IMG/VR virus record: IMGVR_UViG_3300010160_000205
Span: 1-25,682 of that record
Strand: one strand, 5' to 3'
DNA from: a virus
DNA: 25,682 nucleotides
This document shows positions 1 through 8,187 of the stretch, piece after piece (position 1 is the first letter of the stretch; each line of letters starts with the position of its first letter). The notes beneath the pieces were generated by a model. That model did not search any database. It was not told the DNA's origin and saw only the letters and a program-made list of their open reading frames with translations. Made by a program: the position numbers and the translations under genes.

Positions 1-1189
1 CTTGTTGCTTGTCAAAACTTGGAGAATCTTTTTCAATCATTCTTCCAATTTCAGCCCATGTCTCAGCAGAGCCTACCGGAGTATCAAGAGGCTTTCCATT
101 TTCATCCGTGCGGAAAAGAGTGTATTGGTTATCGTCGTAAAGAACGTTGTAGTTATCATCGGAGCTAAACGAAACTTCATCTGGATTTTCGTCTTTTGTC
201 CAGCCAAGTGGAGCCTCGCGAAAACCTGCCTGAATAACAGAAGCATCTGGGATGTCTGCACTGTACGCATCTTTGTACGTACCAGTTCTGTCATCGTAGA
301 TCTTCGCCTTGCGTAAAGCTTCGCCAGGTATACGAGCTTGAAATACCGTGGCGTTGCCACTAGTAATAGTATACAAGCCGTCTGGTAGGTTCTGGTCACC
401 GCGAACTTCAACAAGACCGGTATCAGCGGTAAGTGTTTTTCCAAATGCTGCATCGTATCTTCCAGGGCTACCTGCACCAACGTACGTTCCACGTACAGTG
501 CCTATTGCGCCATCAGGCATACGATACTGAAAGTTAATACCGCGTCCCATTTCAACCCAGCGGCCTTTACGGTCACGCCACTGTAAGGCAACGCGAGCTC
601 TACGAGACGCAGACGAGTTACCGTCACGAAACGCGGCGGTTATTGCCTCAAGAACGTCAATCTTAAAGTAACCAGGTACAAACTTCTTTGTCATAAGTAA
701 ACGAGAGAACGCGTGGTCGCGCTCAACCGAGCCAGGCTCAGCCGCGTGGGCACTTGCTACTAGCGAGCGCACGTTATCGTTAATAGAAGAGTCTGCAGCT
801 AACCATGTTGCATATTTTTCACGATACTCCGCTGGAGTAAGTGAAGCATTCAACGCTGAAAGAGGGTGACCCTGGATAAGAAGATCTGTGTGCTTTGTGT
901 TATTAGTGTTAAATGTTTTTGTTGCGGTAGAGATAAAGATAGATACCTCGCGTAGAGCTCCTACCTCGCGAGATTCAACACTTAATGAGCTTAGTGATGC
1001 CAATGCGCGATCCATAACTGTAAGCGCGGAGCGTGGAGTTACACGGCGTTCTTCACGAACACTAGCATTAGACTCTTGTACTAGAGCAAGCACCTTCTCG
1101 TGCAACGACGCGTAAACGGCTAGCTTCTTTGGAGAGGCTGCCTTACGGTTTTCACCGCGCTGGATCTTCTTATTTAACGGAGATTCCAC
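1..1189 (-). CDS. large virion-associated or internal protein, 3' part outside window
   Basis: Open from a GTG at 1189 to the window edge (396 codons seen, C-terminus missing), so it is partial. The GTG overlaps the stop of the upstream gene by one base (TAGTG), which suggests translational coupling in the portal operon. The first 190 residues look helical and charged. A segment near residues 195-215 contains WRDRKGRWVEMGRG followed by a glycine-rich stretch with a YVGAG motif, and the rest looks beta-rich. No catalytic motif is visible in the part present. Position directly after the portal and the Dps-fusion protein suggests a head or internal virion protein, but I do not recognise the family. 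A multidomain protein continuing outside the window is likely. Confidence 0.8.
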   Translation of the reverse strand, partial: MESPLNKKIQRGENRKAASPKKLAVYASLHEKVLALVQESNASVREERRVTPRSALTVMDRALASLSSLSVESREVGALREVSIFISTATKTFNTNNTKHTDLLIQGHPLSALNASLTPAEYREKYATWLAADSSINDNVRSLVASAHAAEPGSVERDHAFSRLLMTKKFVPGYFKIDVLEAITAAFRDGNSSASRRARVALQWRDRKGRWVEMGRGINFQYRMPDGAIGTVRGTYVGAGSPGRYDAAFGKTLTADTGLVEVRGDQNLPDGLYTITSGNATVFQARIPGEALRKAKIYDDRTGTYKDAYSADIPDASVIQAGFREAPLGWTKDENPDEVSFSSDDNYNVLYDDNQYTLFRTDENGKPLDTPVGSAETWAEIGRMIEKDSPSFDKQQ

Positions 1190-3261
1190 TATTCTTTTTC
1201 CGATCTACGCTTCTTTGGCAAAAGGTCTGAATCTTTACTATCGTATAACTTTGTTGCAAGCGTGTAAGCTCTCTCAAACGGTACGTCTCCGTCACGAACA
1301 CCGCGTAGCCATGCGCCGCGAAGTGCTGGAATAATGTCGTAGCTAAGACCGGAGTACTCTGCCATAGAGTATATAGCATGCTCCGGTGATCCGTACTCCT
1401 GGGCGCTCTTAAGCGCAACCTGTAGTAGTTCATGCTGGATTACGGCTGCTTCTCCGCGAGATGACTTAGGGTGAGCCTTAGGAAGTAAATCATTGTCCTG
1501 CTTGTAATTTGGATTTGCAGGAGAGCCAGACTTAAGAAGCTTAAGGAACGCGTTAACGCGAGCCATTGCCCACTGGTCACGAGTCTTACCTGGTCGGTGA
1601 CTAGACGAGAACGCGCCCGAGCCTCTGCGGTAGACAGCCTTTAACATTGCAAGTGTTGCCTTACGTCCAGGCTTTGCGTTCTTGTTGTGTTCTGTCACCT
1701 TGTTAGATAAGGCTTGCTCTGTCTTGGCAGAGAAAACAATTTTCTTAGATCCGGCAGCGCTACCTGGCTTGTTTTTCTTTGAGCCGTGAATGCGATCCTT
1801 CTTTGGAGCAGGACGTGAGCTTGCCGCGGTGATTGGTCCGCCGACTGCCCACGCGTTACAAGTACGAGACGCGGCGCACTTGAAGTCTAGTGCTTCACAG
1901 TATCCAAGCTCTGCCTGGTCAATTGCTGCGTCAGCGTCTGCCTGGCTAGAATCACCTTGCTCTAATCCGGAGGCAATGCAATCAAGCATCTTTGGAGTGC
2001 GAACAAAGAAGACACAGTTTCCACAAAGACTTGTCTTTGCTTCCTCCGGAGTTGTCTTCCACTTGTCAGCTTTTTCCTGCCAAAATTCTTCATTTGGTTC
2101 TTGAGGATTCAACGGGCCGTAGCCAACGTTGTCAATTGCGTTTTGACGATTCTTTAAGTTAACTTGAATATCCTGTGTTGCAACAGGACATGAGTCACCT
2201 TCACCTGCAGCAACGATAACTTCTCCGTCGTCTGCTCCTTTAACGTTGACTATTCCGTCAGGGATAACTGCAAAACGGCACTTGCCGTCATCTTCAATTA
2301 CAGGTGCTATAATCTTACAGACGCCAGGTCCTTGATACAAAACGCAGTTGATGCACTTAACACCAATTTCTTTGTACTCGTTTTCAGCCGCAGGAGTGTA
2401 TCCTGCCCAGATACCTGTTTCGTCCTCGTTAAACTTTCCGTACTTGTCTGCAATTTCTAAAAGAGCTGCAGCAAGATCTTGTTCTTCAGCAACGATAACG
2501 CCTGCGGCTGAAATAGCCTCGGCTTGTTGCTCTTGAAAAGAGAAAAGCATATCGGTTTCTTCAGCGCTGTACTGTCCGTACTCTTCTGCTGATAAACATT
2601 GAGTACACACACATGCTGAGTCACATAGGCAGTAACCGTTGTCTGAGGCAGGGCATACGCATCCGGCTTCTCCGCATAACGGGCAACCGTCATGGTCATT
2701 CATAAGCTGTTCAATCACAGGAGCACCTTCGTAGGGTGCGTCTGCTTCTATAAATTGAACAGCCTTAGATTTTCCCGGCATGTCCGCTGCTGTAGCAGAC
2801 ATGTAAGACTCTAGCTGCCAACGCCACTTCTTGTGCATGTCATCACGCTCTGCAAGGAAGTTAGCAATACCTTGTTCGTTAGCATCAACTGCCATGTTAA
2901 ACGCGGCGTTAATGACTACAAGTATAGAGCTGTTTGCTATGTAAAGATCTTCAACCATAAGCATCGCGTCATTGCCGACCTCTGCATCTTCAATCTCGCG
3001 AAAGTTCATAAAATCTTGAAGCGTATACGGAGCGTCTGAGCCAAGTTTACGAATGTCCTCGGCAAGAGTGTCAATAGAACTATAAACGTCTTCGTAAATC
3101 TCTTGAAAGAACTCGTGGAATTGCGCAAAGTCTCGGCCCTTAACATTCCAGTGATGTCCGTGCGCCTTAAAGTAAAGCACAACTGCATCTCCTAGAACGC
3201 GGGCAAGGGAATTAACAAGATCTGTCTTGTCACCCTCTACTTGTCCCATATCCATATTCAT
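1189..3261 (-). CDS. Dps/ferritin-like domain fused to cysteine-rich and phage head-associated region
   Basis: A 690-residue protein. Residues 10-165 form a Dps domain: H37 (HHWNVKG), H49, D64 and E68 match the ferroxidase ligands of Dps with the family spacing of 12, 15 and 4 residues. Three cysteine clusters follow: CPLCGEAGCVC plus CLCDSACVCTQC near 190-225, a CxxC...C...C group near 300-335, and another near 410-470. A conserved block near 500-620 includes RRGSGAFSSSHRPG, then QWAMARVNAFLKL and DNDLLPKAHP; it resembles a phage domain of unknown function seen in head proteins. The ATG overlaps the portal stop (TAATG). Family knowledge: Dps oxidises and stores iron and protects DNA. Inference: a virion-linked iron or oxidative-protection function, or a scaffold that reuses the fold. 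A normal Dps is about 160-180 residues, so this is a true fusion. Confidence 0.85.
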   Translation of the reverse strand: MNMDMGQVEGDKTDLVNSLARVLGDAVVLYFKAHGHHWNVKGRDFAQFHEFFQEIYEDVYSSIDTLAEDIRKLGSDAPYTLQDFMNFREIEDAEVGNDAMLMVEDLYIANSSILVVINAAFNMAVDANEQGIANFLAERDDMHKKWRWQLESYMSATAADMPGKSKAVQFIEADAPYEGAPVIEQLMNDHDGCPLCGEAGCVCPASDNGYCLCDSACVCTQCLSAEEYGQYSAEETDMLFSFQEQQAEAISAAGVIVAEEQDLAAALLEIADKYGKFNEDETGIWAGYTPAAENEYKEIGVKCINCVLYQGPGVCKIIAPVIEDDGKCRFAVIPDGIVNVKGADDGEVIVAAGEGDSCPVATQDIQVNLKNRQNAIDNVGYGPLNPQEPNEEFWQEKADKWKTTPEEAKTSLCGNCVFFVRTPKMLDCIASGLEQGDSSQADADAAIDQAELGYCEALDFKCAASRTCNAWAVGGPITAASSRPAPKKDRIHGSKKNKPGSAAGSKKIVFSAKTEQALSNKVTEHNKNAKPGRKATLAMLKAVYRRGSGAFSSSHRPGKTRDQWAMARVNAFLKLLKSGSPANPNYKQDNDLLPKAHPKSSRGEAAVIQHELLQVALKSAQEYGSPEHAIYSMAEYSGLSYDIIPALRGAWLRGVRDGDVPFERAYTLATKLYDSKDSDLLPKKRRSEKE

Positions 3262-4976
3262 TACGGTAGGTTCCCTTCTTGTAGCGCTGGTGGTAATTCT
3301 TCTTCAGGAGTTTCCTCTGTTGGTGCTGGAGCGTTTGCCTGTGAAAGTAATTGGTCAATCTCTGGTGGAACCGGGGCAACGGAGTCTGCCTGTTGAGCTT
3401 GGCGAACGCTCTCCATAACCTCAGGTGCGATAGCTCCGAGCATTGCCTGCGTAAGCTCTGGAGATATAGATCCCTTTTCAACGAGCAAGCGAATTGCGAT
3501 TTCTTTTGCGTCAGGAGCATCTGCCGCGGAGAAACCGTGAGCGCGTCTCCATGTGTCATAGGAAACAGCCATGTTTGCAAAACCGTCGTCAGCGTCCTTA
3601 GCGCGGTCATTACGTGTAGCAACCTGTGAAGGGTCGTACCAAACAACGATGCGCTTAGCATCCTCTGCGGAGTAACCTGAAGCGATGAGCGCTGGTCGTA
3701 GATAGACAACAGTTAACGCGTCGGCAATCAAAAGCATCAATGGCTCAATGTGTGCCTTATATAAGGCTTCGTCAATTTGAAGTGCATTAGAGTACTTAAC
3801 GTTTGCTAGGCCGGTAACAATATCCTTAGGAACGTCAAGTCCCTGGAGGATACGCTCGAGGACGCGATCTGACCGCTCTGCAAGTGCAGGGTCAAATGAA
3901 CGCTCAAACTTAAACTGCTTAATCTTGTCGCCAAGCTCCGCAGGTCCACGAATAATAAGTGGAACAACCGCGCTTGCTGAGTCTTCATCGCGAATAGGAG
4001 TCGTCATCGCATCCATGAGTTGATCTTCAAACTCGTCTGCTGCCTCCTCGGCAGTCATACCTGGATTGAGATTGTTCTCGTCATCATATGGATAATCTGG
4101 ATCTGGAGACGCGGCAACAGATAGACCGTCTGGTAAGTATAAGGCTCCTGCGTTTAAGCGCGAGCGAGCTGTTGCGCGAAACGTACGGTTGAGCAAAAGT
4201 AACTCTGCACAAAGATCTAATAGACCGCGGATACTTGAATCTGCTTCTTCAGAGTAGCGTGGGTGAGCTCTCCAGATACGACCAACAAACGCGGAGTTAG
4301 GAAGCTTAAGCTCTCCTACGTTTCCGGAGTTATTTCCGCGAGCCATATCTCGGCGAGGCACGATTAAATAGTTATTGCGTGCGTCAACCTGTAGCTCGTC
4401 TGTCGAGCGAATATCCCAGGACTCTGCAATTCCGCTTCCTATTCGCGCTGGAGATTGAATAAGGTAACACTCTCCTGTAACGGATAAGTTTAATGCCGCG
4501 TCCTTTAATAGGCCAGCTTGCCCGCCGTACGCGGAGTCAAGGCGTCCTAAAACACGCTCGGCTGCGGACGCAAGTCGCTCGTCGATAACATCGGAGTTGC
4601 GAACAGGAATAGGACTCTCCGCAGGATTGTCAACTACCGCCGCGTATAGACGAATACGTGAAACAACCGAGGCAACTAAGTTAAAGGCGTATTTAATTTC
4701 ACCGATGGCGTCATAGTATTCCCAAGCTTCACTCTGCCAGTCACTTGACTTGCCGCCACGGCGTTGCTTAAAGCGTTCAACCTCACCCTTATCGTTAAGG
4801 GGCATCTGCACTGCCGCGGCTGTAAGAGCGCGAGGAGCAGAGTAAGGAGCGGATTGAGCGTAGTTAGGATTAGAGGTAATGTTGATAGAGCTTGGCGGAA
4901 CGACACGAGAAGATTTAGGTTGCGCGCGGCGTTGAGCGCGCGATGGCTTTTTATCGTTGCTACTAAAGACTGCCAC
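3261..4976 (-). CDS. phage portal protein
   Basis: A 571-residue protein from a GTG start at 4976, preceded by GAGGAG 10 to 15 bases upstream. Portal proteins form the dodecameric ring at the head vertex through which DNA is packaged by the terminase. Length and layout fit the family: a basic, disordered N-terminus, the segment SEAWEYYDAIGEIKYAFNLV near 80, a central alpha/beta body, a helical region with QFKFERSFDPALAERSD followed by LQGLDVPKDIVTG, and a low-complexity acidic/proline tail after 530. The PKDIVTG segment is typical of actinophage portals. The stop overlaps the start of the Dps-fusion gene (TAATG), so the two are probably co-translated. The terminase lies 4.7 kb upstream rather than adjacent. 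Confidence 0.85.
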   Translation of the reverse strand: MAVFSSNDKKPSRAQRRAQPKSSRVVPPSSINITSNPNYAQSAPYSAPRALTAAAVQMPLNDKGEVERFKQRRGGKSSDWQSEAWEYYDAIGEIKYAFNLVASVVSRIRLYAAVVDNPAESPIPVRNSDVIDERLASAAERVLGRLDSAYGGQAGLLKDAALNLSVTGECYLIQSPARIGSGIAESWDIRSTDELQVDARNNYLIVPRRDMARGNNSGNVGELKLPNSAFVGRIWRAHPRYSEEADSSIRGLLDLCAELLLLNRTFRATARSRLNAGALYLPDGLSVAASPDPDYPYDDENNLNPGMTAEEAADEFEDQLMDAMTTPIRDEDSASAVVPLIIRGPAELGDKIKQFKFERSFDPALAERSDRVLERILQGLDVPKDIVTGLANVKYSNALQIDEALYKAHIEPLMLLIADALTVVYLRPALIASGYSAEDAKRIVVWYDPSQVATRNDRAKDADDGFANMAVSYDTWRRAHGFSAADAPDAKEIAIRLLVEKGSISPELTQAMLGAIAPEVMESVRQAQQADSVAPVPPEIDQLLSQANAPAPTEETPEEELPPALQEGNLP

Positions 4977-5016
4977 TACTTATTACTCCTCGTCATTGTC
5001 GTAACGGAACGCCAGA

Positions 5017-5331
5017 TCATTCTTGATCTATACGCGCGGTTATTAGTCCAACTAAACCGGACAGGGCAAATATACACCCTACTAAGAAAGTGATACTTGG
5101 AAAAGCGGCGTAAAAGATCACGACCGGGAGCGCAACCCATAACGAGACGCACCAGTGACATGTAAAGAAGAAGCCCAGGTAACTATCCTCGGGAGACTTC
5201 TTAGACCAGATAAGTTCACGCACAGGCGAGAATATCTCGTCATAGACAAGCGCCCGTGTAACGCGGAAAACAAAAAACATAAGTACGATGAAGTGTAACG
5301 TAGGGATGTGGCTGAAGGTTGTCATATTCAT
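5017..5331 (-). CDS. DUF1360-like small membrane protein
   Basis: 104 residues from the ATG at 5331, chosen because it overlaps the upstream stop as ATGA; a longer reading from 5394 would overlap the previous gene further. The N-terminus has a hydrophobic segment (residues 10-26), then FRVTRALVYDEIFSPVRELIW, a THCWC-like FTCHWCVSLWVAL motif, and two C-terminal hydrophobic segments. This pattern (R-x-T-R...D...P-x-R, then CxxCxxxW inside a membrane segment) matches DUF1360 proteins, which are found in bacteria and phages and have no known activity. Two or three membrane spans are expected. It ends close to the portal start. Confidence 0.75.
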   Translation of the reverse strand: MNMTTFSHIPTLHFIVLMFFVFRVTRALVYDEIFSPVRELIWSKKSPEDSYLGFFFTCHWCVSLWVALPVVIFYAAFPSITFLVGCIFALSGLVGLITARIDQE

Positions 5332-5717
5332 TTTGCGTCTTCTTTCATTGTTTGGTAGGGGCTCCAGGAGCGGAGCCGTGAACCGCAGTCGCAACCGCGG
5401 ACGTACTTAAAGGCGATAACCTTTCCGGACTCGGTAATGAGCTGAGAATCTTGTCTTTTATTTCCAGACCAATTGAGCGTGCGTATAACTTCTCTAAAGA
5501 CCAGGCGTGGTCCGTCAGGATGATCCGCGGCAACAAGAACTACCTGGGTAGCGGGGGTTTGGGAGTCTTCCATAACTACGAGGCGTACTCGTGTGAAACT
5601 GCGAGCGCCAGTTGGATTAGTAATAGAGGAAGAAGTAGAAGCTAAGGTAAAATCCTGAAATACATCGGGGGATGCAACTAGGATAGAAGCAGGGAAGATG
5701 TCATGGGTGATCTTCAT
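5328..5717 (-). CDS. hypothetical protein with CxCG...R motif
   Basis: 129 residues; ATG at 5717 overlaps the upstream stop and the stop overlaps the DUF1360-like gene start, both as ATGA. The protein is mainly beta-type with no membrane segment. The C-terminus carries RGCDCGSRLRSWSPYQTM, a short cysteine motif followed by basic residues that could bind metal or nucleic acid. I do not recognise the family. The tight coupling on both sides shows it belongs to the head-assembly operon. Confidence 0.75.
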   Translation of the reverse strand: MKITHDIFPASILVASPDVFQDFTLASTSSSITNPTGARSFTRVRLVVMEDSQTPATQVVLVAADHPDGPRLVFREVIRTLNWSGNKRQDSQLITESGKVIAFKYVRGCDCGSRLRSWSPYQTMKEDAK

Positions 5718-6211
5718 TGGGTTGCCTTATCCACGCGGCGTTTCATCGCGCGGTAGGTTACGCCGGAAGCACGGGCAAGCTCTGACACGGTAACACCTTT
5801 GACATACAGATCACCGGCGATACTTGTAAGCTCAACATTCGCGGTGAAAGAAGAGGACGAAGGAGCCGTGCGGGCGCGATAGCGTCGCGCTAGCGGTGAC
5901 AGTCTCGCGATACGCAACTGCTCGTCTAATGGAATCCCAGGTGATGGAACACGCTTGCGTCTTGACTTTACTTTTTTAACGGGAGGCTTCGGGATAGGGA
6001 AACCTGCGGTGATAACTTCGCGCTCGGGTAACTCTTTCACAACCCAGGAACGAATGGTGCTACGCCGCTTCTCAGGGATGAATCCATTAGCGATAGATTG
6101 TAACGACCAGCCTGCTTCGTTTAACTCCTGAACACGGCGCCAGAGTTGCTCCTTGTGCAGGGTGGCGAGAAGTTCTTTCTCTGCCTGCGGAAGTTCTTGC
6201 GCCTTAGCCAT
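5714..6211 (-). CDS. DNA-binding protein with two helix-turn-helix segments
   Basis: 165 residues, ATG at 6211, first gene after the AT-rich gap. An N-terminal HTH-like stretch (residues 30-60, GWSLQSIANGF...STIRSWV) and a C-terminal one (residues 137-160, VTVSELARASGVTYRAMKRRV) flank a basic linker rich in K/R/P. A central LDEQLRIARLSPLARRYRA segment resembles the middle of the two-HTH protein at 15520-16101, so the two are probably distant paralogs. Being the first gene of the head operon, it could be a regulator or a small-terminase-like DNA-recognition protein; neither is proven. Confidence 0.75.
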   Translation of the reverse strand: MAKAQELPQAEKELLATLHKEQLWRRVQELNEAGWSLQSIANGFIPEKRRSTIRSWVVKELPEREVITAGFPIPKPPVKKVKSRRKRVPSPGIPLDEQLRIARLSPLARRYRARTAPSSSSFTANVELTSIAGDLYVKGVTVSELARASGVTYRAMKRRVDKATQ

Positions 6212-6555
6212 GTGAATACAGTATCATCTTTCTGCGAAGACGTGTACACTTTTGCGGTCATAAGATGATGTACAAAACTAGCAGAAGCAGTACCTTTTGG
6301 TTAAATGGCTTGGACGTGAGAAATGGATATGCTAGGAGTGACACGCCTTCGAAAACGTCTCCAACCGTGAAAAATATTTACGGCTAAGGATTATAAAAAT
6401 AATAAAAGTAATAGCAATAAGTATTATAAAAATAATAATTTGTTTGTTGGGTAGATAAAATATTGTTTAGTATATTAGTTATAGTAACTATAGATCTTAA
6501 GATACCTATAGGCTACTAGTAATTAAACTATACATATAAGTATATAAAAAATAAA
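6212..6555. other. gene-free AT-rich intergenic region with direct repeat
   Basis: No convincing ORF on either strand. From about 6370 the sequence is extremely A+T rich. A 16-bp direct repeat (ATTATAAAAATAATAA) occurs at 6390-6405 and 6423-6438; on the minus strand each copy contains TATAAT. TTGCTA is found 16 bp upstream of the one nearest the HTH gene, so it may be a promoter for the head operon. It could also be a protein-binding or replication-related site. Confidence 0.5.
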
Positions 6556-6580
6556 CCCTGTGCAAGTAAATGCACAGGGC
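6555..6580 (-). terminator. intrinsic terminator, probably bidirectional
   Basis: A perfect 9-bp stem (CCCTGTGCA / TGCACAGGG, 6556-6564 and 6571-6579) with a 6-nt loop. On the minus strand it is followed by TTTATTTTTTAT and lies about 20 bases after the stop of the peptidoglycan-binding gene, so it ends the lysis-region transcript. The plus strand also has a T-rich tail. Confidence 0.9.
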
Positions 6581-6599
6581 TTATTTGTTTAGATAATAA

Positions 6600-7082
6600 T
6601 TAAACTATTGGAACTACATTCATGTCGCCTTTAAAGATAGCAAGGAACGTGGCTTCATCGACAGTGCCATTAGGCTCTAGTCCCTCTAGCTTTTGGAACT
6701 TCTCAATGGCTGTCTTAGTCTCATCGCCTAGCCAACCATCCTTGTCTGTCATAGCCTCGTTGTAGCCTAGCTCCACGAGACGACGTTGTAGGTGATGTAC
6801 AGTTAAAGATTTACGTGCTGCTTTATTCTTATACACACAGTTAGCTAGGTAAACCTCGTCGGTGTCAGCGCCACTTACAGCAGCCTTAGGAGCTGAAGGA
6901 ACTGGCGTTTCAACAGCCACCGCAGGGATATCAACTACAGGAGCTTCGACGATAGCGTCTTCAACTACAGGAGCCTCTACCTCTGCTTCAATAATGATCT
7001 CTTCTACAGATTGTGCCTCTTCAGGCTGTACCGCAAATGAATCATCTTCGTGTTGGTCAATGTTAATAATGTCTTCGCTCAT
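6600..7082 (-). CDS. peptidoglycan-binding domain protein (lysis or wall attachment)
   Basis: 160 residues, ATG at 7082. Residues 1-75 are acidic and low-complexity with E/V/A/P repeats, a probable disordered linker. Residues 90-150 form a PG_binding_1-type three-helix domain: LTVHHLQRRLVELGY, DGWLGDETKTAIEKFQKLEGLEPNGTVDEATF. Such domains bind cell-wall peptidoglycan. No signal peptide or catalytic domain is present. The next upstream gene is a transglycosylase, so the two may act together as a split endolysin. No good ribosome-binding site precedes the ATG; TATAGT lies 6 bases upstream of it, which would give a leaderless transcript. A strong terminator follows. Confidence 0.85.
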   Translation of the reverse strand: MSEDIINIDQHEDDSFAVQPEEAQSVEEIIIEAEVEAPVVEDAIVEAPVVDIPAVAVETPVPSAPKAAVSGADTDEVYLANCVYKNKAARKSLTVHHLQRRLVELGYNEAMTDKDGWLGDETKTAIEKFQKLEGLEPNGTVDEATFLAIFKGDMNVVPIV

Positions 7083-7095
7083 AGGTACACTATAA
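7083..7095 (-). promoter_or_regulatory. possible leaderless promoter (-10 TATAGT)
   Basis: On the minus strand GGATTATAGT is followed by six bases and then the ATG at 7082. The same GGATTATAGT string forms the -10 of the promoter near 9101. A start of transcription at or next to the ATG would explain the missing ribosome-binding site. The -35 is not clear. Confidence 0.4.
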
Positions 7096-7108
7096 TCCGT
7101 AGCTAGAA

Positions 7109-7669
7109 CTACGACTTTGACGATGGGAACTTAGGGAGCCACCTTGTTAGGGAAGGCTCCGCAGGGTCACCATCATAAGCATTAGGGCCAAAGCCCCATG
7201 AGCCCCAGTCAGTTCCTTGGGCTGTCATATAGTAAGCTGCCTTAGCATTAGCCACTGGATCTAGCAACGCCGCATCGCTATTGATGCCAAACTTTGCACG
7301 ACGATCAGAGCCTAGTGAACCAATCATATTGATTTGGAATAAGCCATAGGAGTTGTCTCCTGTGCTGGCTGTTTTGTTGTGGGACGTAGGGTGCCCACGA
7401 GATTCTTTCATAACAGTAGCCCAGGCAAGCTTAAGTGCCTTGCCTTCAAAGCCTACCGCTTGCAAGAGTTCAACCAACTCTGTGTCAGTTAGTGCCTTTG
7501 CATTCTTGTACTTAATCAGTGGGTCTGTTACCTCCACTGTTACTGCCTTTGCTACAGTGTCATCCGCTTTGCTTGATGAAACCATAACGATTGAGAATGT
7601 GCCGATTGTTAGTGCCAATACATAGGCCGCTGTCGACATTGCTAGTCCACGTAGTGTGAGTTTTTGCAA
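7109..7669 (-). CDS. membrane-anchored lytic transglycosylase (SLT-type)
   Basis: 186 residues. The start is TTG at 7669, ten bases after a strong AAGGAGG; an ATG ten codons later is an alternative. Residues 10-33 are a hydrophobic anchor or signal sequence. The catalytic domain (about 60-180) has VMKESRGHPTSHN with the expected catalytic glutamate, then YGLFQINMIG and a C-terminal AYYMTAQGTDWGSWG, typical of soluble-lytic-transglycosylase/lysozyme-like folds that cleave the glycan strand. The size is that of a single catalytic domain, with no wall-binding domain; the next gene supplies one. Role: host lysis or local wall opening. Confidence 0.88.
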   Translation of the reverse strand: MQKLTLRGLAMSTAAYVLALTIGTFSIVMVSSSKADDTVAKAVTVEVTDPLIKYKNAKALTDTELVELLQAVGFEGKALKLAWATVMKESRGHPTSHNKTASTGDNSYGLFQINMIGSLGSDRRAKFGINSDAALLDPVANAKAAYYMTAQGTDWGSWGFGPNAYDGDPAEPSLTRWLPKFPSSKS

Positions 7670-7805
7670 CGCTAGTTCGCCTCCTTAGGTCGGGGATGGG
7701 ACAACTCGTTGAAGTTCCAACGAGCTTCTTGCTACCGCTATGCTTCTCAAGCTTACGCTTGTCCTCTACCGCTTGCATAGGGCCGGAGATAGGAAGGGAT
7801 AACAT
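7560..7805 (-). CDS. possible small ORF upstream of and overlapping the transglycosylase
   Basis: 81 residues from an ATG at 7805 preceded by GAAAGGA 6 bases upstream, a good ribosome-binding site of the form used elsewhere here. The first 45 codons lie in otherwise empty DNA, but the last 37 overlap the transglycosylase in another frame and look like out-of-frame sequence. The true product may be a leader peptide whose translation reaches the downstream Shine-Dalgarno. A TATAGT about 45 bases upstream of the ATG could be its -10. No recognised family. Confidence 0.4.
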   Translation of the reverse strand: MLSLPISGPMQAVEDKRKLEKHSGSKKLVGTSTSCPIPDLRRRTSVAKTHTTWTSNVDSGLCIGTNNRHILNRYGFIKQSG

Positions 7806-7859
7806 TGTTAGTCCTTTCGTCTCTCCGTAGTAGGCTGTTTGCCTGTAGTTAACTATACC

Positions 7860-7883
7860 ACAATAAATAGCCTTGAGGCTACT
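7860..7883 (-). terminator. small hairpin overlapping a stop codon
   Basis: TAGCC TCAA GGCTA followed by TTTATTG on the minus strand; the TAG of the 102-aa gene forms the first bases of the stem. The stem is only 5 bp, so it is a weak intrinsic terminator at best. Confidence 0.4.
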
Positions 7884-8187
7884 TTTTACTCTGTTTCTTA
7901 GCATCTCTTTTAGCCTCAGCTCTTTCAAGCATAGCCTTTGCCTTTTGCTCTAATACTTCAAGTACGTTAAGGAACGTAGACTCAAAGAGCTCCTGTCGCT
8001 GTACTCTACGATAGCCAAGTGGGGCGATGTCTCTTCCCCAGTCGTCATCTTCCTCGTCATTGATGTAGACGTTTACAGCGTTAGAACTACAGCCGCAATT
8101 GCTACACCCACAGGCAGACCTATCAGAAGCTCCCTCGTTTGAAGGAGCCTCTGATGGAAGGTCTGCTACACTGTCTGTGCTAGACAC
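7879..8187 (-). CDS. hypothetical protein with CxCxxCxC cluster
   Basis: 102 residues from a GTG at 8187, which lies 22 bases inside the end of the upstream two-span membrane gene; no separate ribosome site is seen, so it is likely coupled. Residues 25-33 contain ACGCSNCGC, a dense cysteine cluster that could bind metal, followed by an acidic stretch (NDEEDDDWG) and a charged helical tail (EVLEQKAKAMLERAEAKRD). No family recognised. It lies in the lysis-like group. Confidence 0.7.
   Translation of the reverse strand: MSSTDSVADLPSEAPSNEGASDRSACGCSNCGCSSNAVNVYINDEEDDDWGRDIAPLGYRRVQRQELFESTFLNVLEVLEQKAKAMLERAEAKRDAKKQSKK

Noticed and set aside
2-530. Plus-strand frames opposite the partial gene
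   Set aside because: They are antisense shadows of the minus-strand gene; no plus-strand ribosome sites or promoters fit.
4976-5020. 14-codon ATG frame between the DUF1360-like gene and the portal, with ATGA and TAGTG junctions
   Set aside because: It could be a coupling peptide, but no ribosome site or conservation can be shown; too short to annotate as a gene.
6212-6600. Unlisted genes in the AT-rich gap
   Set aside because: Stops are frequent in all frames and no start with a ribosome site is seen.
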